A stretch of 64,000 nucleotides of DNA, taken from positions 1,116,001 to 1,180,000 of the forward strand of contig JALJCO010003053.1 in the NCBI GenBank assembly GCA_023101725.1, in the 5' to 3' direction. The DNA comes from Atherinomorus stipes. Its lineage: Eukaryota > Chordata > Actinopteri > Atheriniformes > Atherinidae. The notes beneath the pieces are model-generated. The model searched no databases. It was not told the origin of the DNA and saw only the letters and a list, made by a program, of their open reading frames with translations. The translations under genes and the position numbers were made by a program. Shown here piece by piece: positions 11,421 through 24,310 of this stretch (positions are counted from its first letter, which is position 1; the number at the start of each line of letters is the position of its first letter).

Positions 11421-14400
11421 GCTCACTGGCTTACCCTCAAATTGTTTGTTTGAATCACAACTTTTATAAGATGTATTTAGAAAAACTACCGTGAAGTAAA
11501 CAAAAACTGATTTTGGAAGGTGTTTTTTTTTTCCCACTCACAGACAATTTTTTTTTTGTCAAAACACATTGAATAAATATATGAGGCTTGTTTTTGCCAT
11601 TAAATTTTGAACTTTTTTTCTAAAACCAATGTTATTGCTAACACATAGGCATTATAAAGCAAACAGTCAAGTGAAAAAGGGCAGTCAGCTATACACTATT
11701 CTTCGCTTTGCCATTCAAAGCTGAATCTGCATGAGATAAGAGCTGCGGATATGTAGCTCATAGCTCTGACCTTGGTCTGAGAGCTGATCGCTTTGGTCTT
11801 TTTCTCTTTTTGATCTTGTATCTCTCAGAGTCCTGCTTCACCTCCGCACATGTCTAAACCCTGTCTCTCTCTTCCTCTCACTCGCTTCTCTTCATTCTCT
11901 TGCTCACCTTTCTACTCACATTAAAAGCTGAGGTGAATACATGAAAAGATTGGTGACCTTTTAATGAAAATGTCAGTATTCCTGTAGTGGGAGGAGAGGC
12001 AAGCAGTACATTTCAAAAACTGGGCACAGTCTGCATGACGCTTCAGCTTTCAAAAATTCAACTATATTTTGCATGAGACCTCCAAAATGTCTCCTTTTAA
12101 AATTCATTTAAGTCTTAGCAATTTGTTTGCTTGTTGAGTTTTTTTTTTCTTTTTCTTTTCCATGACATCAAGGTGGGCTTTCAAAGAGATAAGCTGCCCC
12201 ACTGAGGTTGGAATTGCAGGCCCATTTTATCCTCTTTATTCTACCTCAATTGACTACTTTTTATTCTTAATTTATTATCATAATCTTAAATGAAAGAAAT
12301 CCAAACATAAGGTAGCACATAAAGATCCTAAATTTTATCTACATGATTTACATTTAAAGTCTGGAAAACAGGACTGGATGTGTAATTCCTTGGTGATTTC
12401 CACAGTCATTTTTCAGCCACAACTGGGCTTGACAGATGTACACCTGAGAAAAAGTCACTAGGGCTAATGTCACTTTGATGTCTCTCTTTCTAGCGCTTTA
12501 GTTTTGTCTCTTTTCTTTTTTTCTTACATCTTTGCACAGGATTTTAAGTCCACCTTGAGGAATTGAAATAGAGATCTTCCTGAGTGGCTCACAGTAGCAG
12601 ATGCCACACATAGCAGTCATGATCGTTTGTCGACTGTACCTCTGCCTTTTGTCACGTTTTGTCTCCCATCTCTATTTTTAGTGTGGCGAAAAGACGTCAA
12701 GGCGAAGGTGTACTTTAAGTAAGTGACAGCCTGACGCCCAGCTTTATTTGATGCTTGCCAGATCAAAGCCTCACTGCAGGGCACGCTAATTTGAAGTCCA
12801 CCGCAGTGATGATCGCTGTGCATGATTACCCCACAATGGCACTCCTATTAATCACATCACTCTGATTATTCTAATTTGATTTGACTCAGCGATGCCTCTC
12901 CACAGTTTTATCTCTGTCTCTCTTTCTCTCTCTCATCACCGTCATCACAACGTCTCCCAATAAAACTGTCAAGTGGGGCGACTGCTCTCTGCAGTAAGTG
13001 GATGACATTTAAAAGGCTACAACATGACTGACAGTGTACTCACAGAGGGAGGGAGTGAGAGTGCAGAAGGGGGAGGAAGATGAGGAGAAGGAGAGACAAG
13101 GAAGATGAGGGAAGGAGGGGATGCCCAAGTTAATACTTACAAATGACTAATGTCTCCCTCAGCAGGTGCCACGGCCAGACAAACTGGATAAATATTGAGA
13201 TTCCTCTGAGCACAGCAGCGTGCAGAATGAAACCCAACTGTTTCTAATACAGCTCCAGAAGTGACTGCCTCTGTTGGGTAGCTTAGGACTGTCTATCCAT
13301 ATCACTCTGCACGGTTAATTGCGCTGTGTGTTTTTGGGAAATGTTTCCAGTAAATCCACACTGCTACAAGTTCCATCTACAGTTGGAATATTGTCTAAAT
13401 GGACATGTTTCATCTTATGCTTCTTTTTTTTTATTTTTTTTTTTTTCATGGGTACAGTAGAAGCATAAAAAGATTGACTGAATTTCCTAAGAAATGTGAA
13501 CATTTCACTAAGGGACACTAAAGCATATACAGTTATTGAATTATTATCTCGCTTTTTTCTGTGCCTCAATTTTTCAATAAACATTTAACCAGTTTAAAAT
13601 CCTTAATTTAACCAAAACCCTATCGTCCTATTTTTTGAGATTTAAATGACTAAAGGGAGTATGTCCAGTAAAAAAAAACAAACATTATAACCAGCTGCAT
13701 AAAAACATTATCATTGTAATTATGCAGGGTGTTTCACTTGTAGGTGAATCTACTTGTCTTTTTGCTGCTCACTGCTAGTGATTGTTGTCACCAGGTTTAT
13801 CAGTTTGTTCCCTGGAATATGTCCATATACAGTAATTGCAATGTATGGAAAAAAATGTTAAAGATGTTCTGTTTTTAACTTTGTGTTGAAGATCATCATA
13901 CATGTAAGCACAGCTAAATTTATTGCAAACTTTGCCTCCAAGTTATTTGAATAGTGATTTTATCAGATGATGCTCAAACTGTAAATTCAAGTTTTTATTA
14001 GAGCAAAGTTGCAATCTAGAAATGCTTTACATAACTAAAAGTTGACACAGTCTTGATGCATTTTTTTTTATTGACATCAGTAAATCATTCGACAAAAGAA
14101 ACAGCAAAATGATTGAAAATGAGTAGCGATATTGGCAATTTGGTTGTAAATGCTAGTAAACATTGTACTATTAGTATTTAAAATTTGACGCTAAACTCTT
14201 CTATTTTACTATTTAAAAATCATTTTAAATACAGAAAAGTAGAACTTTGAAATTTGTGCTGTACCTAGGCCCATTTTATTCCAACTTAGCATAATGATCA
14301 AGCTCCAACTGTATTGTCTATTTTTTTGGATTTCATTTTATACATTTCTCTGACAAATGATGACTCACTTCTCTGCTGAACTCTTATCATGCTATTAGTT

Positions 14401-15058
14401 AGAAAAATTAGTACATATTTGGGGTTACAATGAAGTCAGGTTAGATCTGTACTTTACAAATACATCTTTAGACAGTTACAAAAATCTAAGAGGGGTTTAT
14501 TCATTCATGGAGATTCCTGCTGTGTCATATAAATGCTGATTCATAGAACGCACTTGCCAAGAAATGTGTTATCATCTCCCAATTTACATTCATGTAACAC
14601 TGCTTACAAGAGTCTTGGACAAGTGGACAAATGTGATACACATTTTCTGATTTAAATTGGGCTGGTAAGAACCTGCAATAGCAGCTTTACTAATCAAATG
14701 CATTAGGGGTTAATGAAGTGGCTATGCCTTTCTGTTTTTTCTCTCGATAGTTTAATTTAGTACCAATTATGTTGTTGTTGTTGTTTATAAATTTCTCCTT
14801 GTATATTGAATCAGATAAGAGAGATGTGTTTCTATTCAAAACACAAACTGATGGTCTGTTGCTTCTGCTATAGGTGCAAGTTGTTGCTAGCTTTTCACAT
14901 CAGTGGAAGAGGAGACACTGGACTTGGCTTGCAGCCAGAGGAGCTGTAGCATTTCTTGCTGAGGCTTGTAGCAAAAACTGTTCATTCAGGCTTTTTTTTT
15001 TTTACCTCAAACTTTTTTGCTCCAATTCCATGCTTCGTTGTCACTCAGACATGCATGT
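11421..15058. other. AT-rich non-coding stretch
   Basis: Many short T and A runs, for example near 11522, 12141, 13424-13446, 14061 and 14991-15003. No exon or transposon end is recognised. The part from about 13590 to 14700 is very AT-rich and holds no convincing structure. Confidence 0.5.
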
Positions 15059-15071
15059 ACACCCACAGTGC

Positions 15072-15130
15072 CATGTCTCTCTCTCTGTCTCTCACTCTGT
15101 CTTTCTGTCTCTCTCTCTCTGTCTCTGTTG
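15072..15130. repeat. CT-rich low-complexity tract
   Basis: Imperfect (CT)n/(CTGT)n sequence, a decayed pyrimidine microsatellite. It makes the overlapping open frames there uninformative. Confidence 0.8.
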
Positions 15131-15358
15131 CTCTACTACCTCTCACTGTGAACACTCACTCTCAAAGGAGTCATCACCCGGAAATCCCACTTTTTCACGT
15201 TAAAACATGTGTACTGGAATTGGACCTCAGTTATAACGTGCCAGAAACTCCGGAGAGTGAAAGTGACTTCGTCTTTGAGTGCGGGCTCTCTCTTCTCTCC
15301 AGAATCGGCCACAAGCACGCGCTCTCCACTACGCGAATTGAATTTCTTTTTACTGAAT

Positions 15359-15560
15359 GACGTGAACAGAGAGGCTGCTAGCTGCTAAGCTAGCCTCTTT
15401 AGCGCCACCTAAAAGCAGCTGATTACCTGCCACGGAGGAGTTATGACCAGCTGTTATGACGTGAACTAAAGAGGCTGCGAGCGAGCTGTGAGCGAGCTGC
15501 TAAGCTAGCGTATTTAGCACCACCTGAAGGCAGCTGATTACCTGCCACAGAGTAGACCGT
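15359..15560. repeat. About 100-bp imperfect tandem duplication
   Basis: Two copies of a roughly 100-bp unit lie head to tail. Copy 1 starts at 15359 and copy 2 at 15458, both beginning GACGTGAAC. Both contain GCTGCTAAGCTAGC and CAGCTGATTACCTGCCAC with point differences and a small insertion in copy 2. The patch is richer in CpG than its surroundings. This looks like the inside or promoter of a repeat family, but no family could be named. Confidence 0.75.
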
Positions 15561-15569
15561 GGCAGGTAA
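15538..15569. repeat. Perfect 11-bp stem hairpin
   Basis: TTACCTGCCAC at 15538-15548 pairs exactly with GTGGCAGGTAA at 15559-15569 across a 10-nt loop. The left arm is the end of the tandem unit. The right arm is its inverse and starts the exon-like segment that follows. Confidence 0.85.
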
Positions 15570-15705
15570 CTCCGACGAGGAGGAGGGGGGAGATAGCCGT
15601 GCTGAGTTGCCTCGGCAGAAATTCAGCAGTTTTCGATGCTTTAACAGGAGGGACAGCTTTACCACACACCAGTGGATTATATTTATCAGTGAGGATGTGC
15701 AGTCG
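15570..15705 (+). other. Exon-like segment ending in a strong splice donor
   Basis: A CpG-containing segment that ends TCG followed by GTAAGT (donor at 15706). A frame open from 15559 runs past the donor, so the donor gives the only evidence for an exon boundary. No acceptor or partner exon was found. It may be the first exon of a transposon or of a non-coding transcript started in this CpG-richer patch. The start is arbitrary, because no promoter motif fixes it. Confidence 0.25.
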
Positions 15706-16726
15706 GTAAGTGTTGCTGCTTGTGTAACTTATTATCTTTTGTGTAAGAGACCAGTAAACGGTGGTTGACGAGCGGAGAAGCTGCTAATGTAGCTACAGAA
15801 GCTAACACTGTTTGGTAAACTTCACATCACACGTCTGCTCCTTATATTCATCAGAGTCCAGCCCTTTTACTCCGCGGATCCTCTCCATCAACCGTACCGT
15901 TATGTTTTTATCACGTTTTTCTCTGTTGGGACATCATTTTCCTTCACTTGCTCTGTCCTGATAAAACTTTGTTTTGGCTTTGACGTTTGCCTCATGAACG
16001 CGCTTACAGACAGGTCTAACTCTTGTGCGTATTTTCGCGACAAACAAAAGTTGGTGATAAAAAGAGGTTAAAATGAGCTCATTAAATTTTCCTCCCACCC
16101 AGCTATAATTTAAAATTCATTTGAAGATAATTTAAGAAGGATTGTGTGTGTAACACACTAGGTTATGACATCTTTTAAGACCCACAAAGCAGCTTTTAGC
16201 AATTTTATCAGTGACGCACCCCCTAGTTTAGCTAAACTAAACTAGCTAAACTAGCATCTTGCATCGTACCTGTACTGTGAGCTCGCTCCAGCCAGTAAAA
16301 GACTTATTCTGACTCTTGTTCTGCCCCTTTTTCTCTTCCTTTTCCTCTCTTCCTCTGGTAATGTTTCCTTACACTTCTTTGCCAAATCCCCCATAGTGCG
16401 TGTTCAAAACACCCGATGTGTTCATATCTGTTTCATATCCGTTTGCTAGCATGTGACACGGTGCGCAACCAATAGTTGACTGCAACGTCACAGCCACGTC
16501 CCGGATGGAAAACTTACATAGTGCAGTTTCTGAGTCTCGGGACGCTGCTGGGCAGTGACGGCTCCAAAATGTGCAGAAAGAATGTTGGTGTGCCATCAAA
16601 ACGGGTCAGAAACACATATTTTTAAGTAGAGCTCATTATTCGAGCATCGTGGTGGGTGCTGAATATTAGGGATAATTAACAACTAGTCCTATTAATAATT
16701 CTAAGGTGGAAAAGTTGCGTTGTGGG
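15706..16726. other. CpG-richer repeat-like patch, unclassified
   Basis: Base composition and GCTAGC/GCTAAC words differ from the AT-rich surroundings and resemble fish interspersed repeats. No pair of terminal inverted repeats or target duplications could be matched. The open frames are short and unconvincing. Confidence 0.4.
16224..16239. repeat. 16-bp perfect palindrome
   Basis: TAGTTTAGCTAAACTA reads the same on both strands. The motif then continues as overlapping AAACTAGCTAAACTAG. It lies in the unclassified repeat patch. Confidence 0.85.
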
Positions 16727-17269
16727 TAAAGGTAGAATCCGAAGTTTTCCCCCTGAAAATAAATGCTCGACTTGTGCAATGAAATCCATTTCAATCTGCA
16801 TCTTTGGGCCTCTTCTCTCGTGTGGCGGTGACTTTGTTTGCAACTCCCGCTCCCCCTGACTGCATTCTGTTTTTTTCCCTTTGTTTTGGTGTATTTGGGA
16901 AATTTCTGGGCGGAGATTTGCATATTTATCGCCAACCGATGACAGAGCTAAGGGGATGGAGCTATGTGGGGATAAACTCATCAACTGGAGTAGAAACCAG
17001 TCACTCGAATTCTCTAAAAAAAAGATAAGAAAAAAGAAATAAAATGGCGGATACAGCAAAGAAAAGGATGTACTCTGCGGTGAAAAGAGCTTTAGATAGT
17101 GCACGCTTGAAAACTAAGGTCAGTATTGGTTTGGCTTTCATCCACTTCTGAGCTTTGAAGGAGAGGCTTGGGCTGAAGAGCAATGCGGCCATTAGCTTGA
17201 GGGGAGGGGCTCTCAGTTTGAATACTGTTTACAAACAGGAACGGGGAAAAACTCTGGATTCTACCTTTA
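16727..17269. mobile_element. Non-autonomous DNA-transposon-like element with terminal inverted repeats
   Basis: The left end, TAAAGGTAGAATCC at 16727-16740, is an exact inverse of the right end at 17256-17269. The match continues inward with small gaps as AGTTTTCCCC at 16743-16752 against GGGGAAAAACT at 17243-17253. The span is about 543 bp. No convincing target-site duplication is visible, so the superfamily is open. Inside is a start-codon exon (17044-17118) listed separately. Length, termini and the lack of a transposase suggest a short derivative of a larger fish element. Confidence 0.6.
17044..17187 (+). pseudogene. Decayed coding exon inside the inverted-repeat element
   Basis: An ATG in good context opens 25 codons, starting MADTAKKRMYSAVKRALDSA, up to AAG at 17118. 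There GTCAGT could act as a splice donor. Read on unspliced, the frame continues VSIGLAF and stops about 11 codons later. A shifted frame at 17155-17187 then reads LKERLGLKSNA. I recall a basic N-terminal segment of this form followed by a helical 'RW.EL+..+G+K+DA' stretch in fish predicted proteins linked to repeats. The frameshift and stop mean it is broken here. Role unknown. Confidence 0.5.
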
Positions 17270-17993
17270 AAGGGGTTATATCATTCTTACAACACAGTGC
17301 TGTAAACATAAGTTCCACGTCCCTGCTTAGTAATACTTAACTGTCTTCCTGCCACAAACAAAAACAAGTCAGCTCTTACAAATAGCAGTTGACTATGTGT
17401 GCGTTCTGACTGATGAAAAAACTAATCAACTAATCGAACAATTCATGTATTTCTATATTTCTAAGGACCATAGCACAGCAAGCCCATATCATTGCATATT
17501 ATTGTCCTTTGAAAATACAGAAGTCCAACAGTTTGTATTGAAAAAATACAGTCACATTAGATGTAATTTTGGTGTGAGAGCATGTGTCTCTTGCTTTTGT
17601 TGATTTTTTTTTTTATTTTTGATTCAGTTGATTTTTATGAACCACCAATGTCAATATTCAAAACATGTGGCACACTGATTCATTTTGTTTTACAGCACCC
17701 TGGTTATAATGACAATGAAAAGACGACAGGTTCGGGATAGCACAAACAGGTAGTGCCCTTTTTTTCTTTGTGAGTTTAGTCTTACCAGCAGGGTATCATC
17801 CTGACTTAGCCCTCGTGGAAATGATCCAGTTAATATTCACAACTCTTTCATCAGCTGATTAAACTCATTGTGCTTATCAATAGATAGAGTAGACACTATA
17901 TTTATTTTGTCTTTGTCTATTGTGAGAAATAAGAAGATCACAAACTCTTCCTCACTACTTGACAGTTCCAATAAGTCTTGTATTAAAAATATT
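17270..17993. other. Non-coding stretch, nothing recognised
   Basis: AT-rich sequence with no repeat ends, exon signals or RNA genes that I can identify. Confidence 0.5.
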
Positions 17994-18114
17994 CACGATG
18001 GACAGATGACTTTAACTGCTCCCCAGGCACTGTAATTGGCACCCACTGCTCTCAGATTTAATTTGAAATGGGTTAAATGCAGAGACTGAATTTCCCAATT
18101 GGGATTAATAAAGT
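17994..18114 (+). mobile_element. LINE/SINE 3' tail fragment
   Basis: The words CTGCTCCCCAGGCACTG, GGGTTAAATGCAGAG, GAATTTCCCAATTGGGAT and TAATAAAGT occur in the order I know from a very common fish retroposon tail. The end passes into an AT-rich stretch rather than a clear tandem tail. Only the 3' end is present, as expected for 5'-truncated retroposition. The exact clade (L2/CR1/Rex-like) cannot be fixed by eye. Confidence 0.6.
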
Positions 18115-19191
18115 GTAAATTAAAATTATTATCAATTATTAAAACACAACAGACTCAGTTCACAAACTTTTTTGTGCATATTTTTTCTGTTAATAGAGAA
18201 GGATAAGTTATCTCTGAATGCAAACTCATCATACTAAGCTATGACTCGAGAGCAGCATGTCCCACTCTGACTCTTTGGGTTTCGTCAAGGAGAGTTTTTG
18301 TGCGTCATAGGAGCTGTGTCCTAGACTGAAGCTGAGACAACACCAAAGCACTTCCTGTTGCCAGACAATAGCCCTGGCCTACCATGTTATACCCACACAG
18401 CAGGCATCCACTACTCTGCAGAAGGCAGGAAGTTGCTCCAGCTGACCCACTGGCTCCTCATATATACAGTCACGGGAAGTTCCCTGAGCCAGTGAAATAA
18501 GTTCATCCCATTATTGCTGCTGATACAGTCTGTTTCAAGCAAGATTCATATTGGCTCAGGGTGTCATTTGTGCATGCAGGTAAAACTTTTAAACGCACAT
18601 CTTTTTCCGTCCTGGGCAGCACTGAACGGTATTTTAAGTCATATGTATTCCAAATGAGGAAAATATACTGACATACAAAATGACAATTTCATCTTTTATT
18701 TCTAAAAATATCAACAGCTACAGTTTACAGATTAAAAGCAAAAAAACAAAAAAAAAGAGAGTATCACTTACGACAAGTAGTAATAGTGATAAAAGGCTGT
18801 CAAAGTCTACTACACTTCCACTGGTGTCATTGTAAGACAGTATAAGCAGAAGAAATGTCAACAGAGCTTCTGAAACATCTATATTGGCGCTTGATAAAAG
18901 CCATAACCCCAGTAAAACACACATTTTCCATTGTGTTAGTTTAGGAATGAAATTCTCCTTTTAAAATGTCCATGTCTCCATGTCACTGGAAGTTCAACAA
19001 GATTAGATATGACAGTTTCCTTTGCCTTTATTCACTTTTGTTTGCTACTGGAGACTGAAAAAGGAGGAGGGTAAAGCTGGTTTTCGTGTTAAATGTTACA
19101 TGCCCATTGTATAGTGGGTTGGAAAAGAATGAGAAAAAAAAATAGAGAAACATGTTTGTGTGATTTAATAAAAATAACAAAATACAAACAA

Positions 19192-19218
19192 ACACACACA
19201 CACACACACACACACACA
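19192..19218. repeat. (CA)n microsatellite
   Basis: Thirteen perfect AC dinucleotides, preceded by ACAAAC-type interruptions. Confidence 0.95.
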
Positions 19219-19790
19219 TGCAAGACTCTTGCTTTCTGTGGTACACTTGCAGGACTATAAAATTCACACCTATGGGTCCAGAATGCCCAGACTGAATTGC
19301 CCATTTGGCATACAGATGGCACTCCTGGTGAAGTGTGGTGTAATTGGTGCACAACCATGGCACTGTGTGGCCTAGCAGCCGGGGGCAACACATTTTCTGG
19401 ACAAAGGGCAGGACGTTTTTGGCTCAGTGGTGGGTTGTGGAAGAACGGTGGGCCATAATGCTGTAGCCATATGCTGTGTAACTCTTATACAGCCTGTATG
19501 TCTTTGTGCATGTAGCTGGAGGGTCACATGTCTTTGTGTGCAGTGTGTTATGGTGTGACACTGCCATTATGGATGAGTGCTGACAGCCGGTGGAATGGCC
19601 ACAGACAGAGGGCTTGTACTTGTTGTGTTAACACTGGCGGGACACAATAATCTGCTGCTTGTAAAGCAGGTATCGTCCTGACAAAACCATTATTGTCTTC
19701 GCATGGTAATGAGGGCTGGGGAGGGACTGGGAAATAGATTTAGAGGAGGCTGGTCCTGGGCCATGGCCTGTCTGAAATAGGGTGTATGAT

Positions 19791-19803
19791 GGGGGGGGGG
19801 GGG
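19791..19803. repeat. Poly-G run (13)
   Basis: Uninterrupted G homopolymer. True length is uncertain, as for all long G/C runs in assemblies. Confidence 0.9.
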
Positions 19804-19987
19804 TTGGACAGAGAGGCGGAGTTTGGGACATTAGGTTTGTTCTCTTGCATCACTGAACACTGAAGAGTTGTCTTAAATCGCCACAATACAAATTAGCTAG
19901 GCTAAAGAATGGAAGCCACCGATGAGGGGGGGGAAACAGATGACAAGCCTGAAGATTTAAGTCAAACATACAATAGTATGCTGTAAG

Positions 19988-20018
<31 letters not shown>
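19988..20018. repeat. Poly-C run (31)
   Basis: Thirty-one consecutive C residues, the longest C/G homopolymer in the window. The minus strand could form G-quadruplex structure. Confidence 0.9.
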
Positions 20019-22789
20019 TTTGCTTTTGCCCATATCTTCCTCTCTGTGTATAAGACCAGGGTGGAATAAAAAGAAGGGGAGAATGAAAACAGGGAGTGTT
20101 GTTGGTGTCCTCTAATGATGCAAGCAAAGATGCAAGTCAATAGAGCAATTCATTAACAAATCAAAGTCCCAAGGGCCTGCTGGCAGCATGGCTCTGTTTG
20201 TGAAAACCCTCCTTCAGAATGAAGACCCATATGCTTGGGGTCAGGGTGACGCCCCTCTCCACAGTGTTTACCATTCAGAATACACAAACTGTCGTTAGGG
20301 TCACCGCTATCTAACGTGTCCGCTGCACACACAACAGAATTTCCATATGGTCCGTGAAAATAGATATGCAGTTGAATCCGTCTTTCTTCCCACGCCCCAG
20401 CCTTAAAAGCCCAGAACTGCTGGGTGGTTTGTTTATGTCCCTACACTTTAAGTTTGTGGGTTAGAAAGCCAGGTTGGGGTCCGGCAACCAGTCAATTCAA
20501 GACTTTAATACACGGCGCTTATTATTCTAATCCAAGAAAAAAAAAAAAAAAGAAAAATAGACAAGAAAAGCTTTTTCCCCTTAAGTTTTGCTATATATCC
20601 TTTATTATGCTCTTGTTTGGTTTTCCTCTCCCAGTTTTGCCTATCATCTCTCTTTTTATTTCTCTGATTCTGGCTGTAGCACACCTTTCAGAGGACTTTT
20701 AGAACTCTTGCAGCACTGCCGATGATGTTGCTTCATAAGAACGTGAGGGCAGTACTGATGGCTGTCTGTGAGAGTAAAGCCCATTGAAACAGTGGTGACC
20801 CGCTGAAGAGGATTCCAGCCCGAGGGCACTTCACATGACTCTTTCAAATCCACACAAATAAAGCCCTTTATGGCCTGAAAGTGGCCCCACAGAATGGGTG
20901 ATACAGAGCCCCCTGAAAAGCCCAACACGATTGTCATGGATATTACACGACGCGAGCAACAACGGGCTGAGGAGACAAGTGTTGATCAGGAACAAAACTC
21001 GAGCAGACTTTTCCGTGAGGCGGGCCAGGGAATGTTGACAGGCCGGTGAATGGTCTGTTTAACCCTTTGAAAGTGAAAGGGGGCTCCCTGAAACAAATGC
21101 ATTCTGATAGACTTTGTACGCACTGGGACACAAAAAGTACACTAAGCCGCTGCAAGGGAACCAGGCAGAAGGCAAGAGACGAAAATAAGATTGGAAAGGT
21201 GGGAATGTGTTTTCGCCAGATTCCATCAGCCCGACTCTTCTATTTTCTGGCTTCAACGCTTCTCTTTTGAGCTCAACAGAGAGATGATTTAAGCCTTGAC
21301 TGGGCTCGGGCATCCATTTTGACTGAGCCCATTTACAGTTTTAGACAGACTGTTTGTTCACAAGAGTATGCTGCAGTTTGATGGAGAATGTCAAGCCTGA
21401 AGTGCATACTATTCCTCTGGCATTGGCATTACTTCTTTCAGGTGACTTAAAACTTAACTTCTCTATCAACACTCAGGGGAAAAGCCAAGCTGTGGATGTA
21501 TGACCAGATTGTGTGTAATGTCCAAATGTGGTTGTGATAGTTACAAACAAACCCTGCCAAAGAGAATCTCTTGCCAGAAGAAAGGAACACAACTGTAAGG
21601 TTGTTGCATTCTAACAATGCTACAGGGGGGGAAAGCAATAATGATGTCATTTAAAAATGGTAATCACTGCAACGGAAATGCTTTACTTTGTAATTAAACT
21701 TTGTTCTAAAACAGATATTACTCCTGCTGATTTAAAATTGGGGCATGTGACAGTTATGAGGCTGTTAATTGCAAAACTGCTCAGCATTGCTAATTGTTCC
21801 ACGGGTGAATGAAATAAGGCTCTGGCAGGGGTACTCTATCAATGTGATGGGGCTGGCGTTGGCCTCCGTGGCACTCCACTGTGTCACCTGTGAGCAGCCA
21901 ACATATTTATTAATACATATCTGTTCAATGATTCGTTCACTTATGAAGTAATATTCATTTCTGAGGTTAGTAAAGGTTAAAATTGACACCTGCAGAAGAA
22001 ACAAAATTGATATATTTATACCTCTGAAATCTTTTTTTGGATTACAAAACATGCAACACATTTTTGAGTCACATTCCAATTGACAAAAAGTCAGAATTCA
22101 GTCCAGCATGGATATATTGTAAATTGTGCCACTTTTAAGTGGCTGTATTTTCAAATGTACCGACATGCCTAAACTCAACATGAGTTTCCTCTTGCAAGCT
22201 GCTACAGCGATGCTGTCACCTTCCAAACTCTCTCACACAGCCTTCTCAGAGAGCAAAACTTCTCCAGTAGAGCTCTGCATGCTGACGGTAATCCTGAACT
22301 TTGGAAACTGCAAGGGGGGGAGAAGGAGAGAAATGTGCTTAGTTCAGCTCCTTCTTGTCACAGGGTGTAGTTTGAGTGGGAGCAGACATGGCTGCCATTG
22401 TGGGAATGTTCTGTGTTGCTGTGTTTGTGTCAGGAAGGCTTTCAGCAGCGAGCCTTGTGACAGTGAGGACGTGTGAGGTGCATTGAGATGTCCTCGTTCT
22501 AGGAATACTGCCACCGCCGCCGTGAGACCAGCCAATTATGCCTCCAGCATGCAAATGTCTCACAGAGAGAGGGAGAGAGACAGAAACAGAGAGAGAGCAC
22601 GTAAGACAAAGACACAATGGGGTCTGTGAAGGTTCTGTGTGTGCCCTACCAGTCTGAGACTGTTGTTTAATTGCCATGTTTACCCAGCGACTACATCCCA
22701 TGTCATTAGCACATAGTGTAGTGTCATTTGTGTTGTCACAGCACTCTACAGCACCACGGGGTCATTATTGCTCGACTGGCATGAGCAGG

Positions 22790-24310
22790 GAAAATTGACA
22801 TATTTTATGTGGGAGATCCTGATACACTCCATGGAGTTGTTTTCTCGGCACTTTCAAACAGCCATGGGGCCAATTAATTTCTGACCAGTCCATATCCCAG
22901 GGACTGTTGTTGCTTTTAATGGTCTGGTTAGCTAGCTCTCACATGTCACTGTGTATTTGATGAGACAGATGACTGTAGTCTATTATAGCAGGGTTACAAT
23001 AGACCAAAAAATACATGCAGTTTCATACAGAAAGAAATTTACTTTAAATGTGTAAATACACATTTACATATATGCTTATTTATTGAAACGGTTATATGAA
23101 AATAAAACCCATAGATGAAATATTATGTTGTCAGTCATTATTCATTGGGTTTCCTTTTGAAACTAAATCTGATATTATAGTCTCCATCTGAATTTGAAAT
23201 AGTTGAGCATTACTAAGTTTATAAATTTGCTTTCTAATTTGCATTTTGGTCTGTTTTCCTTATTCTTTTGAAAATATGCAATTTCCTCAACCTGTCACAC
23301 CATACACCAATGACAAATACAGAGGTAGAAGGAGGGAGAGAACAAATAAAAAAAACATGGAGTGGGAGGTGAAAACAAACCTCCTGAATCCCTGACTACC
23401 TGGTCAACACAGGTGGCAGATTCACAGGAAACAGATTTAATTATGCTCCTGGTAACAATGCTTTGTCCTTACAGCGGCTGACATCGCTGTTGACAAAGGC
23501 CGCCGCTGCATTCTAATCAGGAAACAAAATGCCGTGGAGCGCCCCAAAGCCCTGTTGGAGAATCATTAGCCAACCACCTCCCAGGATCTTGAGGAAGCAG
23601 CAGAGAGTACAGCCCTGACATACAGTGCAGTGCCATCAGGCAGACAGAGCTGGCTTTCCACCCTGGAGACTGAGGTCCACCAAGGGGAGAGGACAGAAGC
23701 TGACCAACTGATAGACAGACAGACAGAGCGACAGCCGGGTTGCCCTGCCTGGCCGTCCCACCAGGGCTGAGCTTAACAAGGAGGCTGACAGGCTGCAGCT
23801 GGGTCCTGCCTAACGAAGGCGGGGACATTAGCGGGGCTCTACGTCTGTCTCATTAAAAGACATCAGCCCACCTTGATTTCCACACATGCTGCCCACTTGT
23901 GTGACAGCTCGGCATGCCACCAGCCAGTGAAGAAGAGCAGCGTAGGGGCGCCAGGGGCAGGTGACGGGAGGAGCTGTTGACATTACAGCGTAGGGAGGGA
24001 CGGGGGTCAAATGTAAGGGTGACCTCTGTCTCAGGGACAGTGATGACCTCGTTAGGGGCCCTTGACAAAAGCAGGACTGGCTGGGTGTCACCACTGTCAT
24101 GGTATACACAGGTTGGCTGACATCGCAGTCTCTCATAGCTGCAGCTCCCACCGTCCTCTCTATGACTACTCTGTACTGCTGACACAGGGGCGCTCGCTAA
24201 TGAGCATCAAAGGGCCTGTCCTTCAACTAGTAATGAGGACAGGTGACGACAATATCACATAATAACAGCGCCTGGAACACGAGTCTGGACAGTAGAGGCC
24301 AGAGCAGTAT
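22790..24310. promoter_or_regulatory. Mixed non-coding stretch with possible regulatory blocks
   Basis: Sequence at 22830-22930 (GGGGCCAATTAATTTCTGACC) and 23400-23520 (GATTTAATTATGCTCCTGGTAACAATG) has homeodomain and SOX-like motifs without repeats. A G+C-richer part at 23520-24260 gives open frames on both strands, but none has splice context. Regulatory function is inferred from motifs only. Confidence 0.25.

Larger units (their letters stand above)
18115..22789. other. Non-coding stretch with microsatellites
   Basis: No exon with splice signals and no transposon ends recognised. The simple repeats at 19192, 19791 and 19988 are listed separately. An A run interrupts 20537-20552. The longest open frames are crossed by CA or C/G runs and are not credible genes. 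Confidence 0.5.

Noticed and set aside
22339..22701. 120-codon minus-strand frame
   Set aside because: It is driven by GA/CT-rich sequence (SVSVSLPLSV), with overlapping frames on both strands.
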